The notes below the pieces were generated by a model. It had not been told where the DNA came from and did no database searches. It saw nothing but the letters and a program-made list of their open reading frames with translations. A stretch of 64,000 bases of DNA from Paractinoplanes lichenicola (GTDB taxonomy: Bacteria > Actinomycetota > Actinomycetes > Mycobacteriales > Micromonosporaceae): NCBI RefSeq assembly GCF_016785085.1, contig NZ_JAENHO010000003.1:62001-126000 (forward strand), in the 5' to 3' direction. Of the stretch, positions 49,669 to 58,030 are shown in pieces; position 1 is the stretch's first letter, and each line of letters begins with the position of its first letter. A program made the position numbers and the translations under genes.

Positions 49669-52471
49669 ATTTGGCGAATCGGATGAGGACGAAGTCTTTG
49701 TCGGTGGCGCAGGCCAGGTGGGTGAGGTTCCACGAGCAGGTGTCGGTGTTGACGCCGCGCAGCGGGCCGAGCTGCACGGGGGTGTCGCCGAGGTGGCGGC
49801 CGGCCAGGGCGGGGTCGTCGACGTAGCCCGCGAAGGGTTTGCTCAGTTCGAGGATGTTGGCCGCGTCGAGGCGGACGGCCGCTTGTTTGCCCGACCAGAC
49901 TTCCTTGCCGTCGGCGTCGACGAGCCGGGCGTCGGTCGAGTACGCGGTGAGGACGGCCTCGCCGACCGGGATGATCACGTCAGATCGGGGCGCGGCGGTC
50001 TTCCAGGCGGTTTTGCCGTCGGGAATGTTCACGGCGACCAGTTGGGCGTTCTCGTCGCCGGGGCCGGTGCCTTCGAGCGCGCAGACGCGGTCGTCGCCGC
50101 AGGGGCTGAGCCGCCAGAGCCGTGCTTCGCGGGACGGCGAGGTGTAGATGATGTCGGCGCCGTCGAGGTTGTCGAGCCCATACGCGACGAGGCGGTTGGT
50201 GTCGGCGGCTTTGCGCACGAGGAGCCGGCCGTTGTGCGCGACCACGTCGTCGGAGGTGTCGGCGACGTCGGGCCGGGTGGCCAGGATCTTGCCGGTGTTG
50301 GCGTCGATGACCCGGGCCGTGTCGTCGGTGCCGCCGATCTGCACGACGCGGGGGTCGTCGCCGAGGTCGGGCGACAGGGGGCGGCCGGTGGCGCCGGCCG
50401 GGCCGGACAGGTCGGCCGGGGTGGTGACGCTGAACATCTCGGACTGGGAGCCTTCGAGGTCGGGCTGCTTCCAGCGTTCGTTGCCGTTGGCGAGGTCGAG
50501 GCCGAGCAGTTGTTTGTTCTCGCGGTCGGCGATGAGGGCCCGGTCGCCTTGGAAATAGATGTCGTCGTCGTCGCCCAGGGTGCGTTTCCACAGTTGCCGG
50601 CCGGTGTCCGCGGCCAGCAGGACGAGCTCGCGGCTGTCGGTCTCGTAGTCGCCGTCGCTGATCAGGGCGACCGCCGCCGGAAGGGCGATCATGGCCTCCC
50701 ACGCTTTGGCCGTGCCGGCGTCGGGGTTGCTCCAGGCCGGTCGATCCTTGTCGGCGTCGATGGCGACCACGCCGATCTTGCCGCTGTCGGTGTTGGAGCT
50801 GGCCAGGTAGGCGCGGTTGCCGTGGATGACGGCGTCGTGGAACGCGGACGTGAGCGGGATGGCCGGCGGGACGTGCACCGGGCTGCCGAGCGTCTGGTAG
50901 TCGAGACCGGGGTAGCGGGGCCAGAACGCCCAGGCGGCGGTGGCGCCGGCGGCGATGACAAGGATGAGCGCGGCGGCGGTGGCGACAATCCAGCGGCGGC
51001 GGGTGCCGCGGGGCCGGTCGGGGGCGGGCGGCCCGGCCGGCCCGCCGGGGCCAGGGTGGTAGCCGCCGCTCGGGTGCGGGGTGTTCTCGGAGGCGAGCCA
51101 GGGTTCGTGGCTGGGCGGGCCGAACGTTCCGGGTGTGCCGGGCCCCGAGGTCTGGCCGGGCAGGGGCGGCGAGCCGGGGAGGGCGTGGCCGCCCGCGGCG
51201 ATGGCGGCCGCTTCGCCGGTGGCCCAGGGGTCGACGGGCTCGGCGTAGTGCCGGTCGTCGCCGGTGCCGGCGGCCGGAGGAGGCTGGGCCGGGGCCGGCG
51301 TCGGTAGTGGTGTCGGCGGGCCCGCAGCCTCGGTTGCGGTCGGCGGGCCGACGGCGGTCGGCGGCCCGGAAGACGCGGTGGCCGTACGGGGTGTGTCAAG
51401 GGTGGCGCCCTCGGCCACCGGGAGCTCGGGCTGCTCGAGGACGGTGGGGGCGATGCCCAGCTCGCTGTGCAGCAGGCGGGCCACCAGCGGCACCCGCGAG
51501 GAGCCGCCGACCAGGAAGAGCCCGGCCAGCTCGGACGGCTTGAGACCGGCGGCCGCGATCACCGCGCCGGCTTCGGCGACCCCACGCCGTACCAGGGAAT
51601 CGGCTGTTGCCTCGAGCTCGTCGCGGGTCAGATGCACCGCGTGCTCGACGCCGGGCACCGGAACCGGGGCGAACGAGCTGCGGGAGAGCATCTCCTTGGC
51701 GCCGCGGACGTCTTCCCAGAACTGCCGGCGGGCCCGCCACTGGGCCAGCGTCGCCGGCTCGGTCAGCGCCCGCCACGCCTCGGGCTCGGCGCCCGCCAGC
51801 GACTTGCCCAGGTGGTCGACCAGGGCCGCGTCGAGGTCGAGCCCGCCCAGGTCGTCGGCCCCGCCCGAGGCCGTGACCGAGTTGGCGCCCGGCCCCTGGT
51901 GCCGCACCACAGCGACGTCGAGCGTGCCGGCGCCGAAGTCGAAGACGGCCAGCGAGGAGCCGACCGGCAGCGGCCGGCGCAGCACCTCGGCGAAGTAGCG
52001 CGCGGCGGCCACCGGCTCGGGCAGCAGCGCCGTCCCGGCCGGCCAGCCCGCCCGGCCCAGCGCCTCGACCAGCACCGCGCGCCGGGGGCCGCCCCAGGAC
52101 GCGGGATAAGTGACCTGGGCCGGCGGCAGGAAACCGGCAGTGGCCACGGCCTCGTGGGCCACCGCGCCGAGCAGGGCGGCCAGCAGGTCGGGCACCGGCA
52201 CGGTGGCGCCGTCGCCCAGCAGCACCGTCTCCGCGTCGACGTGCCTTTTCGGGTGCGGTTCGAGGCGGGCCGGGTCGGCGTGACCCAGCCGCAGGGCGTC
52301 GGCGCCCACGTGGAGGCGGCCGCCGGGGTCGAGATAGACCGCCGACGGCAGCAGCGGGCGGCCGTCGAACAACAGCGGTCTCGTACGCCCATCGGGCCGT
52401 CGCAACATGGCCACTGTGTGCGAGGTTCCCAGGTCGACGCCGAGCACGAACCCTTCGGTCACGGCCGCCAT
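49667..52471 (-). CDS. Hsp70-like ATPase fused to a membrane helix and PQQ-like propeller
   Basis: 934 residues. Residues 1-355 are an Hsp70/actin-fold nucleotide-binding domain: FVLGVDLGTSHTVAMLR (phosphate 1), VTYPASWGGPRRAVLVEAL, LAVFDFGAGTLDVAVVR (phosphate 2) and GLFLVGGSSRVPLVARLL (adenosine). No substrate-binding domain follows. Instead there is a Pro/Gly/Thr-rich linker (about 355-480), one transmembrane helix (RWIVATAAALILVIAAGATA) and about 410 residues of PQQ-like propeller blades outside the cell (QLLGLDLANGNERWKQPDL). This looks like a sensor or adaptor joining an outer propeller to an inner ATPase. ATG 52471 is used; GTG 52462, with TAGCAT 7 nt upstream, is an equally likely leaderless start. 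Confidence 0.85.
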   Translation of the reverse strand: MAAVTEGFVLGVDLGTSHTVAMLRRPDGRTRPLLFDGRPLLPSAVYLDPGGRLHVGADALRLGHADPARLEPHPKRHVDAETVLLGDGATVPVPDLLAALLGAVAHEAVATAGFLPPAQVTYPASWGGPRRAVLVEALGRAGWPAGTALLPEPVAAARYFAEVLRRPLPVGSSLAVFDFGAGTLDVAVVRHQGPGANSVTASGGADDLGGLDLDAALVDHLGKSLAGAEPEAWRALTEPATLAQWRARRQFWEDVRGAKEMLSRSSFAPVPVPGVEHAVHLTRDELEATADSLVRRGVAEAGAVIAAAGLKPSELAGLFLVGGSSRVPLVARLLHSELGIAPTVLEQPELPVAEGATLDTPRTATASSGPPTAVGPPTATEAAGPPTPLPTPAPAQPPPAAGTGDDRHYAEPVDPWATGEAAAIAAGGHALPGSPPLPGQTSGPGTPGTFGPPSHEPWLASENTPHPSGGYHPGPGGPAGPPAPDRPRGTRRRWIVATAAALILVIAAGATAAWAFWPRYPGLDYQTLGSPVHVPPAIPLTSAFHDAVIHGNRAYLASSNTDSGKIGVVAIDADKDRPAWSNPDAGTAKAWEAMIALPAAVALISDGDYETDSRELVLLAADTGRQLWKRTLGDDDDIYFQGDRALIADRENKQLLGLDLANGNERWKQPDLEGSQSEMFSVTTPADLSGPAGATGRPLSPDLGDDPRVVQIGGTDDTARVIDANTGKILATRPDVADTSDDVVAHNGRLLVRKAADTNRLVAYGLDNLDGADIIYTSPSREARLWRLSPCGDDRVCALEGTGPGDENAQLVAVNIPDGKTAWKTAAPRSDVIIPVGEAVLTAYSTDARLVDADGKEVWSGKQAAVRLDAANILELSKPFAGYVDDPALAGRHLGDTPVQLGPLRGVNTDTCSWNLTHLACATDKDFVLIRFAK

Positions 52472-52500
52472 GCTACGACGAACCCCCTAGGGTGGCCGCC

Positions 52501-52920
52501 ATGCGGATCGAACGAATCACCCAGGCCACGGCGATCCACGCGGCCGCGGGGCTCTTCGACGCGCCCCCGTTGCCCGGGGCGACCGAGCGTTTCCTCGCGG
52601 CCGAGGGGCACCATCTGCTGATCGCCTACGACGACGATCGGCCGGTCGGGATGATCTCGGGGGTCGAGATGACGCACCCCGACAAGGGCACCGAGATGTT
52701 CGTGTACGAGTTGTCGGTGGCGCCCGAGGCCCGCAGGCGGGGCGTCGCCACGGGGCTGGTCACCGAGCTGGCCGCGATCGCCCGGCGTACGGGGTGTTAT
52801 GGCATGTGGGTGGGCACCGAGCCGGACAATGCGGCCGCACTCGCCACTTATCGCCGCGCGGGCGCGTCCGAGGAGGCGCCTTTCACTCTGCTCAATTGGG
52901 ACCTGATCGCCGGCCGGTGA
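52501..52920 (+). CDS. GNAT-family N-acetyltransferase
   Basis: 139 residues. The acetyl-CoA site is YELSVAPEARRRGVATGLVTEL (motif A, R-R-x-G-V/I-A/G), and motif B includes MWVGTEPDNAAALATYRRAGA. The wording is near the aminoglycoside 3-N-acetyltransferase type I group, but that substrate is not shown. TAGGGT (52488-52493) lies 7 nt before ATG 52501, a leaderless pattern. Divergent from the Hsp70-like gene with about 30 bp between. Confidence 0.85.
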   Translation: MRIERITQATAIHAAAGLFDAPPLPGATERFLAAEGHHLLIAYDDDRPVGMISGVEMTHPDKGTEMFVYELSVAPEARRRGVATGLVTELAAIARRTGCYGMWVGTEPDNAAALATYRRAGASEEAPFTLLNWDLIAGR

Positions 52921-53174
52921 CGGCCGAACGGAGAGTGCCCGTCGAGAAAGGACATTTGGCTCCGCATACGCCGATACGGCCGCGATGCCGAAGGAATTAC
53001 GTGACCTGCGGTAACGCGCGGGAAATTCTCGTGTATAGATGCACCACAATGAATGTCACGGCCTCGTCACAACGTCATCGATCGTAGTGACTTTAATGGC
53101 GATCGATCAGAGGATCCGGTGGATGCGCCCCAGTGAACCCCCGCTGGGCGCCGTTCCTTCCGGAGGACCCGTAC

Positions 53175-56100
53175 GTGAGACAACAATTCACTTGGGGCCG
53201 GCGAACGTTCACCTCTGTGCTCGCGATCGGCGTGGCCGCCGGCGTGACGTTCAGCGGTGCGCTCCCGGCCGCGGCGGCACCGGGTGCTGACGCGCCCGCC
53301 GAGCTGCTGAAGTCGGCCGAGACCCCCGCCGCCCCCAAGGAGGCGCCGGCTGACACCCTCGGCGCCCACGACGCCGAGCTGCTGGCCAAGGCCGAGGCGG
53401 CCAACAAGAAGTTCGTCACCGTCATCGTCGCGGCCGAGGCCGGGAAGTCGGCCGACGTTGCCGCGAAGATCAAGGCGCTCGGTGGCGTCGTGACCCGGCA
53501 CTTCGACGAGATCGGCTACGTGCTGGCCTCGGTGCCGATCGCCAAGGTCGTGGCGGCCGCGAAGCTGACCGGCGTCAAGGCGGTCGACCTCGAAGAGACG
53601 ATGAAGCTGCCCGAGACGGGCCAGAAGGACAAGTCCGGCAAGCCGGCGCAGCTGGCCGCGCCCGGCCCGACCACGCCCGCCGCGAACCCGTACCTGCCGA
53701 CCGACGAGACCGGCTCGGTGGACTTCAAGAAGAAGTTCCCCAAGTACGACGGTCGCGGCGTCACGATCGGCATCATGGACTCGGGTGTGGACATCGACCA
53801 CCCGGCGCTGGCCAAGACCACCACCGGCGAGCGCAAGATCGTCGACTGGGTGACGGCCACCGACCCGCTGCTCGAGAACGACGGCACCTGGCGCGCGATG
53901 CTCACCTCGGTGAGCGGCCCGACCTTCACGTACGCGAACCAGACCTGGAAGGCCCCCGCGGGCAACTGGCAGATCAACCGCTTCGCCGAGTCGATCACCG
54001 CGGCCTCCGAGCCCGCCGGTGACGTCAACCGCGACGGTGACACCACCGACACGTGGGGCATCCTCTACGACCCGGTGAGCCACGACATCCGGGTCGACAC
54101 CAACCAGAACTTCGACTTCACCGACGACGCCGTCATGCGGCCGTACAAGGAGAAGTTCGACGTCAACCACTTCGGCACCGACAACCCGGCGACCCCGATC
54201 GCCGAGCGGATGCCGTTCGTCGTCGAATACCGCGAGGACGTCGACCTGACGCCGGCCGGCATCGACGGCACCGCCGACTTCGTCAACATCGGCATCCCCG
54301 AGGGCCTGCACGCCTCGCACGTGGCCGGCATCGCCGCGGGCAACGACCTGTTCGGCAACGCCGCGTTCGACGGCCAGGCCCCCGGCGCCAAGATCGTCTC
54401 GGCCCGCGCCTGCTCGTGGGGCGGTGGCTGCACCAACGCCGCGCTCACCACCGGCATGGCCGACCTGGTGATCAACCGCGGCGTCGACGTGGTCAACATG
54501 TCGATCGGCGGCCTGCCCGCGCTCAACGACGGCAGCAACGCCCAGGCTCAGCTCTACAACCAGCTGATCACCAAGTACGGCGTGCAGCTGTTCGTCTCGG
54601 CCGGCAACAGCGGCCCGGGCGTCAACACGCACGGCGAGCCGTCCGGCTCCACTGAGGTCGTCAGCGTCGCCGCCAGCATCTCCGACGACACCTGGAAGTC
54701 CAACTACGGCGCCGAGACCCGCAAGCCGCTGCAGCTCTTCCCGTTCTCGTCGCGCGGCCCGCGTGAGGACGGCGGCTTCAAGCCGAACATCTCGGCCCCC
54801 GGCTCGGCCGTCTCGCTCTCGCCGACGTGGGAGAACGTCGCCGGCCTGACGACCGTGCCCTACACCCTGCCGCCGGGCTACTCGATGCAGAACGGCACGT
54901 CGATGGCCTCCCCGCAGGCCGCCGGTGGCGCCGCGCTGCTGCTCTCGGCCGCGAAGGCCAACGGCTTCAAGGTCACCCCGCCGGCGCTGCGCCGCGCGAT
55001 CTACTCGTCGGCCGACTCGATCCCGGGTGAGCAGACCTACGAGCAGGGCTACGGCCAGATGAACGTGCCGGACGCGTGGAAGCTGCTGGCCAAGAAGCCG
55101 GCGACCCGTACGTACACGTCGTCGGCCCCGGTCTGCACGCCGCTGTCCGACCTGCTGGCCACCCCCGGCCAGGGCACGGGCATCTACAACCGCTGCGCCG
55201 CCGCCGACGGTGGCCTCAAGGCCGGCCAGGTCAAGGTGCAGACGATCAAGCTGACCCGCACCAGCGGCCCGGCCTACCCGGTGCTGCACACCCTCACGTG
55301 GCAGGGCGACCGCTCGTCGTTCGTCTCGTCCCCGGTCGTGCTGCTGCCGCTCAACAAGACGGTCAGCGTCCCGGTCGTGGTGCGGGCCAAGGAGGGCGTG
55401 GCCAGCGCGATCCTCAAGGTCGACGACCCGGCCACCCCGGTCATCGACTTCGAGGTGCTCAACACGGTCGTCACCGGCGTCGACACCAAGAAGCCCTCGT
55501 ACGCCACGTCGTTCTCCGGCCAGGTGGACCGCGCGTCGACCACGTCGTACTTCGTGACCGTTCCCGAGGGTACGAAGGCGCTCCAGGTGGACCTGTCCGG
55601 CATCGCGTCCGGTTCGCAGACCCGCTGGATCGCGATCAACCCGTGGGGCGTCCCGGCCGAGGACACGGCGAGCGCGCTGTGCTTCACCAACTACTCCGAC
55701 CCGGCGACGTGCAAGCCGGAGGAGCGGTCGTACGAGAACCCGATCCCGGGCATCTGGGAGATCGAGGTCGAGGCCCGGCGTACGTCCCCGGTGGTCAGCA
55801 ACCCGTTCAAGGTGACCGCCAAGATCCAGGGCGTCACGCTGACCCCCGAGACGGTCACGCTGCCCAGCGTCACGGTGAACCAGCCCGCCCCGGTGAGCTT
55901 CACCGTGAAGAACAACTTCGGCCCGGTCACCGTGTCGGCGCAGGGCGGCCCGCTCGGCAGCGCGAGCAGCCAGCGTCCGTCCATCGCGGAGGGTGCGAGC
56001 CAGGAGCACGCGTTCGCGGTGCCGGCCGGCTCGACCCGCCTGACCGTGGCGATCGGCAACACCAGCGACGCCACCGCCGACCTCGACCTGTCGCTCTACC

Positions 56101-56453
56101 GCGACGGCGTGCTGGTCGGTCAGGACGCGGACGGTGACTCGGAGGAGTCGATCACGCTGACCAACCCGGCGGCGGGCAACTACACCGCCGTGGTGGACGG
56201 CTACGCGGTGCCCGCGGGCACCACGGAGTTCGACTATCTCGACATCTACTTCAGCCCGGCGCTGGGCACGGTCACCGTGCCGAGCACGCCCATCACGCTG
56301 GCCAACGGCGCTTCGACGACGGTTTCCGGCACGGTCACCGCGTTGTCGGTGCCGCCGGCCGGCCGGGCCCTGTCGGGCGAGGTCACCATCGTGACCGACG
56401 AGGGCGCCATCGTCGGCCGCGGCCCGATCGCCATCACGGCGGTCACCGGCTGA
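53175..56453 (+). CDS. Secreted subtilisin-like serine protease (S8), large multidomain
   Basis: 1092 residues. A signal peptide (about 1-34, ending ALPAAAA) and an inhibitor-I9-like propeptide (VTVIVAAEAGKSADVAAKIK) precede the S8 domain. The triad is Asp202 (GIMDSGVDIDHP), His382 (HASHVAGIAAG) and Ser576 (NGTSMASPQAAG). A stretch of about 180 residues between Asp and His is a family insertion as in tripeptidyl-peptidase-like subtilases. The last 450 residues are beta-rich domains, one resembling the bacterial pre-peptidase C-terminal domain (LDLSLYRDGVLVGQDADGDS). GTG 53175 was chosen for GGAGG 8 nt upstream. It is probably released to the medium and may feed peptides to the cell. Confidence 0.93.
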   Translation: MRQQFTWGRRTFTSVLAIGVAAGVTFSGALPAAAAPGADAPAELLKSAETPAAPKEAPADTLGAHDAELLAKAEAANKKFVTVIVAAEAGKSADVAAKIKALGGVVTRHFDEIGYVLASVPIAKVVAAAKLTGVKAVDLEETMKLPETGQKDKSGKPAQLAAPGPTTPAANPYLPTDETGSVDFKKKFPKYDGRGVTIGIMDSGVDIDHPALAKTTTGERKIVDWVTATDPLLENDGTWRAMLTSVSGPTFTYANQTWKAPAGNWQINRFAESITAASEPAGDVNRDGDTTDTWGILYDPVSHDIRVDTNQNFDFTDDAVMRPYKEKFDVNHFGTDNPATPIAERMPFVVEYREDVDLTPAGIDGTADFVNIGIPEGLHASHVAGIAAGNDLFGNAAFDGQAPGAKIVSARACSWGGGCTNAALTTGMADLVINRGVDVVNMSIGGLPALNDGSNAQAQLYNQLITKYGVQLFVSAGNSGPGVNTHGEPSGSTEVVSVAASISDDTWKSNYGAETRKPLQLFPFSSRGPREDGGFKPNISAPGSAVSLSPTWENVAGLTTVPYTLPPGYSMQNGTSMASPQAAGGAALLLSAAKANGFKVTPPALRRAIYSSADSIPGEQTYEQGYGQMNVPDAWKLLAKKPATRTYTSSAPVCTPLSDLLATPGQGTGIYNRCAAADGGLKAGQVKVQTIKLTRTSGPAYPVLHTLTWQGDRSSFVSSPVVLLPLNKTVSVPVVVRAKEGVASAILKVDDPATPVIDFEVLNTVVTGVDTKKPSYATSFSGQVDRASTTSYFVTVPEGTKALQVDLSGIASGSQTRWIAINPWGVPAEDTASALCFTNYSDPATCKPEERSYENPIPGIWEIEVEARRTSPVVSNPFKVTAKIQGVTLTPETVTLPSVTVNQPAPVSFTVKNNFGPVTVSAQGGPLGSASSQRPSIAEGASQEHAFAVPAGSTRLTVAIGNTSDATADLDLSLYRDGVLVGQDADGDSEESITLTNPAAGNYTAVVDGYAVPAGTTEFDYLDIYFSPALGTVTVPSTPITLANGASTTVSGTVTALSVPPAGRALSGEVTIVTDEGAIVGRGPIAITAVTG

Positions 56454-56469
56454 TCTCGTAACACTGAAA

Positions 56470-56506
56470 GAGGCCCGTCCGGCGTTCTGCCGGGCGGGCC
56501 TCTTTT
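56470..56506 (+). terminator. Rho-independent terminator after the subtilase
   Basis: GAGGCCCGTCCGGC and GCCGGGCGGGCCTC form a 14-bp stem (one G-U pair) with loop GTTCT, followed by TTTT, 16 nt after the stop codon. Confidence 0.9.
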
Positions 56507-56509
56507 GTC

Positions 56510-56792
56510 CGTTTTATCAAGATCGCTGTACGGCCATCCCGCACGGCCCTGCCGGTGCGTAAGGCAGTGGTCAGCTCGCGGCGTAGTTGTCCACGGCCTT
56601 GAACGTAGAGGGCCTGGTAGATCGTCTCGTGGGGCACGTGCCACTCGCTTGGCTGAGGAAAGTCACGGCGCGGCGGCTGATCTGCTCGGGGCTGTGCCGC
56701 CATCCCAGCATGGTCACTACCAGTTGTTGTAACGCCGGGCGGGCGGCGATCTTGCCGGTCGCGGGCCGGGGCCGCTGCCCAACTTCAGGCAT
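56510..56792 (-). pseudogene. IS30-family transposase remnant
   Basis: Two minus-strand frames give adjoining pieces of an IS30 transposase: RPRPATGKIAARPALQQL and GWRHSPEQISRR in one, then HVPHETIYQALYVQGRGQLR and RELTTALRTGRAVR in the other. The shift lies near 56650-56670. HETIYQ...LYVQGRG is the conserved middle of the family. The N-terminal helix-turn-helix and the C-terminal DDE end are missing, and no inverted repeats were found, so it cannot move. The rest of 56800-57061 holds nothing I can support. Confidence 0.75.
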
Positions 56793-57061
56793 GCCTGACG
56801 GGTTCCTGCACCTTTAGCAACAAGATCCAAATATGCGCGTTTCACTGTGGCGTAGTCCGCCGAACTGCGGGTCCTGATCCCTCAACTCTTGGTCACGACA
56901 ACCCCTGATCAACCTAGGTGTTGCAACGACCGCTGGAACCTAAGCGCCACGGGGACGTCGGTGACGGTGGCGGGTGGGGTGCCGCGGAATCGGGTTATCC
57001 ACAGGGTCTAGCGGGTGCTTTTGGCTGTACTGCTGGTTGATTCCGGGGGTCGTCGACCGGG

Positions 57062-57934
57062 TCAGCGGTACTGCTGGTCGATGCCGGCGATCGGGCGGCC
57101 GTCGGGGGTGAAAGGGCGGTGTTCCTGGGTGTCGGTGTCGACCGGCTCCTCGTGCAGGCGCGGGTCGTCGGGGGTGGCGGCCGGCTTGGGTTGCGGCTTC
57201 TGCTTCTGCTTGTGCGGCTTGGCCGACGGGGTCTGAGCCGGCTGCTCGGGGGCAGGCGAGCCGGGAATAGCCGTAGCGGGCGCCGAGGTCGGGGTGGCCG
57301 CGGGGAGCACCGCGACCCCGCCGCCGGGCAGGCCGGAGATGTCGGGCTCGTCCCCGGCGGGCAGGGTGCGGGGGGAGGTGTTGGCCGGCAGCAGGCCGCC
57401 GAGGCCGCCCAGCAGCGGGACGCCGCCGGTGAACATCTTGGACTCGCGGATCGTGGGTTCCGCTGAGAAGTCGCGGGACTGGCCGCTGGGCAGCAGGCTG
57501 GACATCCACGGCAGGCCGCTCACGTCGGTGCCGAAGAGCGGCAGGCCCTGGATCGGCAGCGTGCTGTTGGGCACGACATCGGCGGCCGGAAGCGCCGGGA
57601 GCGCGGGCCGCTCGTCGGCGGCGGATTCGCGGGGGATCAGGCCGCGGCGGGGTTCGGTGGTGTTCCGGCCGGGGAGCACCGGGTTGAGGTCGGGGCTGTT
57701 CTGGCCGGCCTTGAACTGGGTGATCGGGGTCCGCCCGAGTGCGGTGTCCTTCAGCGAGCTGTGACCGAGCGGATTGTCCACATTGAGCCCGTTGCTCTGC
57801 CCGAGGAGGTCGGCGAGTTGCTCGTCGGGCAACAGGCCGGACCCGGAGCCGGAGGCGGGCGCTGGATCGGCCTGGGCCGGCGTGGCCGTGAACAGGAAGA
57901 TCCCACCGGCGAGGGCATACCACAACTTGCGCAC
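57062..57934 (-). CDS. Secreted Pro/Leu-rich protein of unknown function
   Basis: 290 residues. The signal peptide RKLWYALAGGIFLFTATPAQA is followed by a low-complexity mature chain rich in Pro, Leu, Gly and Ala with no enzyme motif. The middle holds repeated LPxxxxLPxL patterns (PALPALPAADVVPNSTLPIQ, GLPLFGTDVSGLPW), and the end is basic and then acidic (KPHKQKQKPQPKP, then DDPRLHEEP). This looks like a cell-wall or surface-exposed structural protein. GTG 57934 has AGGAGGAG 4-5 nt before it. The frame stays open beyond this only as a shadow. Divergent from the RCK channel-like gene. Confidence 0.78.
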   Translation of the reverse strand: MRKLWYALAGGIFLFTATPAQADPAPASGSGSGLLPDEQLADLLGQSNGLNVDNPLGHSSLKDTALGRTPITQFKAGQNSPDLNPVLPGRNTTEPRRGLIPRESAADERPALPALPAADVVPNSTLPIQGLPLFGTDVSGLPWMSSLLPSGQSRDFSAEPTIRESKMFTGGVPLLGGLGGLLPANTSPRTLPAGDEPDISGLPGGGVAVLPAATPTSAPATAIPGSPAPEQPAQTPSAKPHKQKQKPQPKPAATPDDPRLHEEPVDTDTQEHRPFTPDGRPIAGIDQQYR

Positions 57935-58030
57935 TGTTCTCCTCCTGGCGGAGCCGGAATTCGGACCAAAGTGTCGAAGGGGGCAACGACCGGCCCCGCC
58001 GGACGGTTCCGGCTGGCTACGATCGCGAAC

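Noticed and set aside
53067..56009. 980-codon minus-strand frame opposite the subtilase
   Set aside because: Antisense shadow; the plus strand has the full Asp-His-Ser triad.
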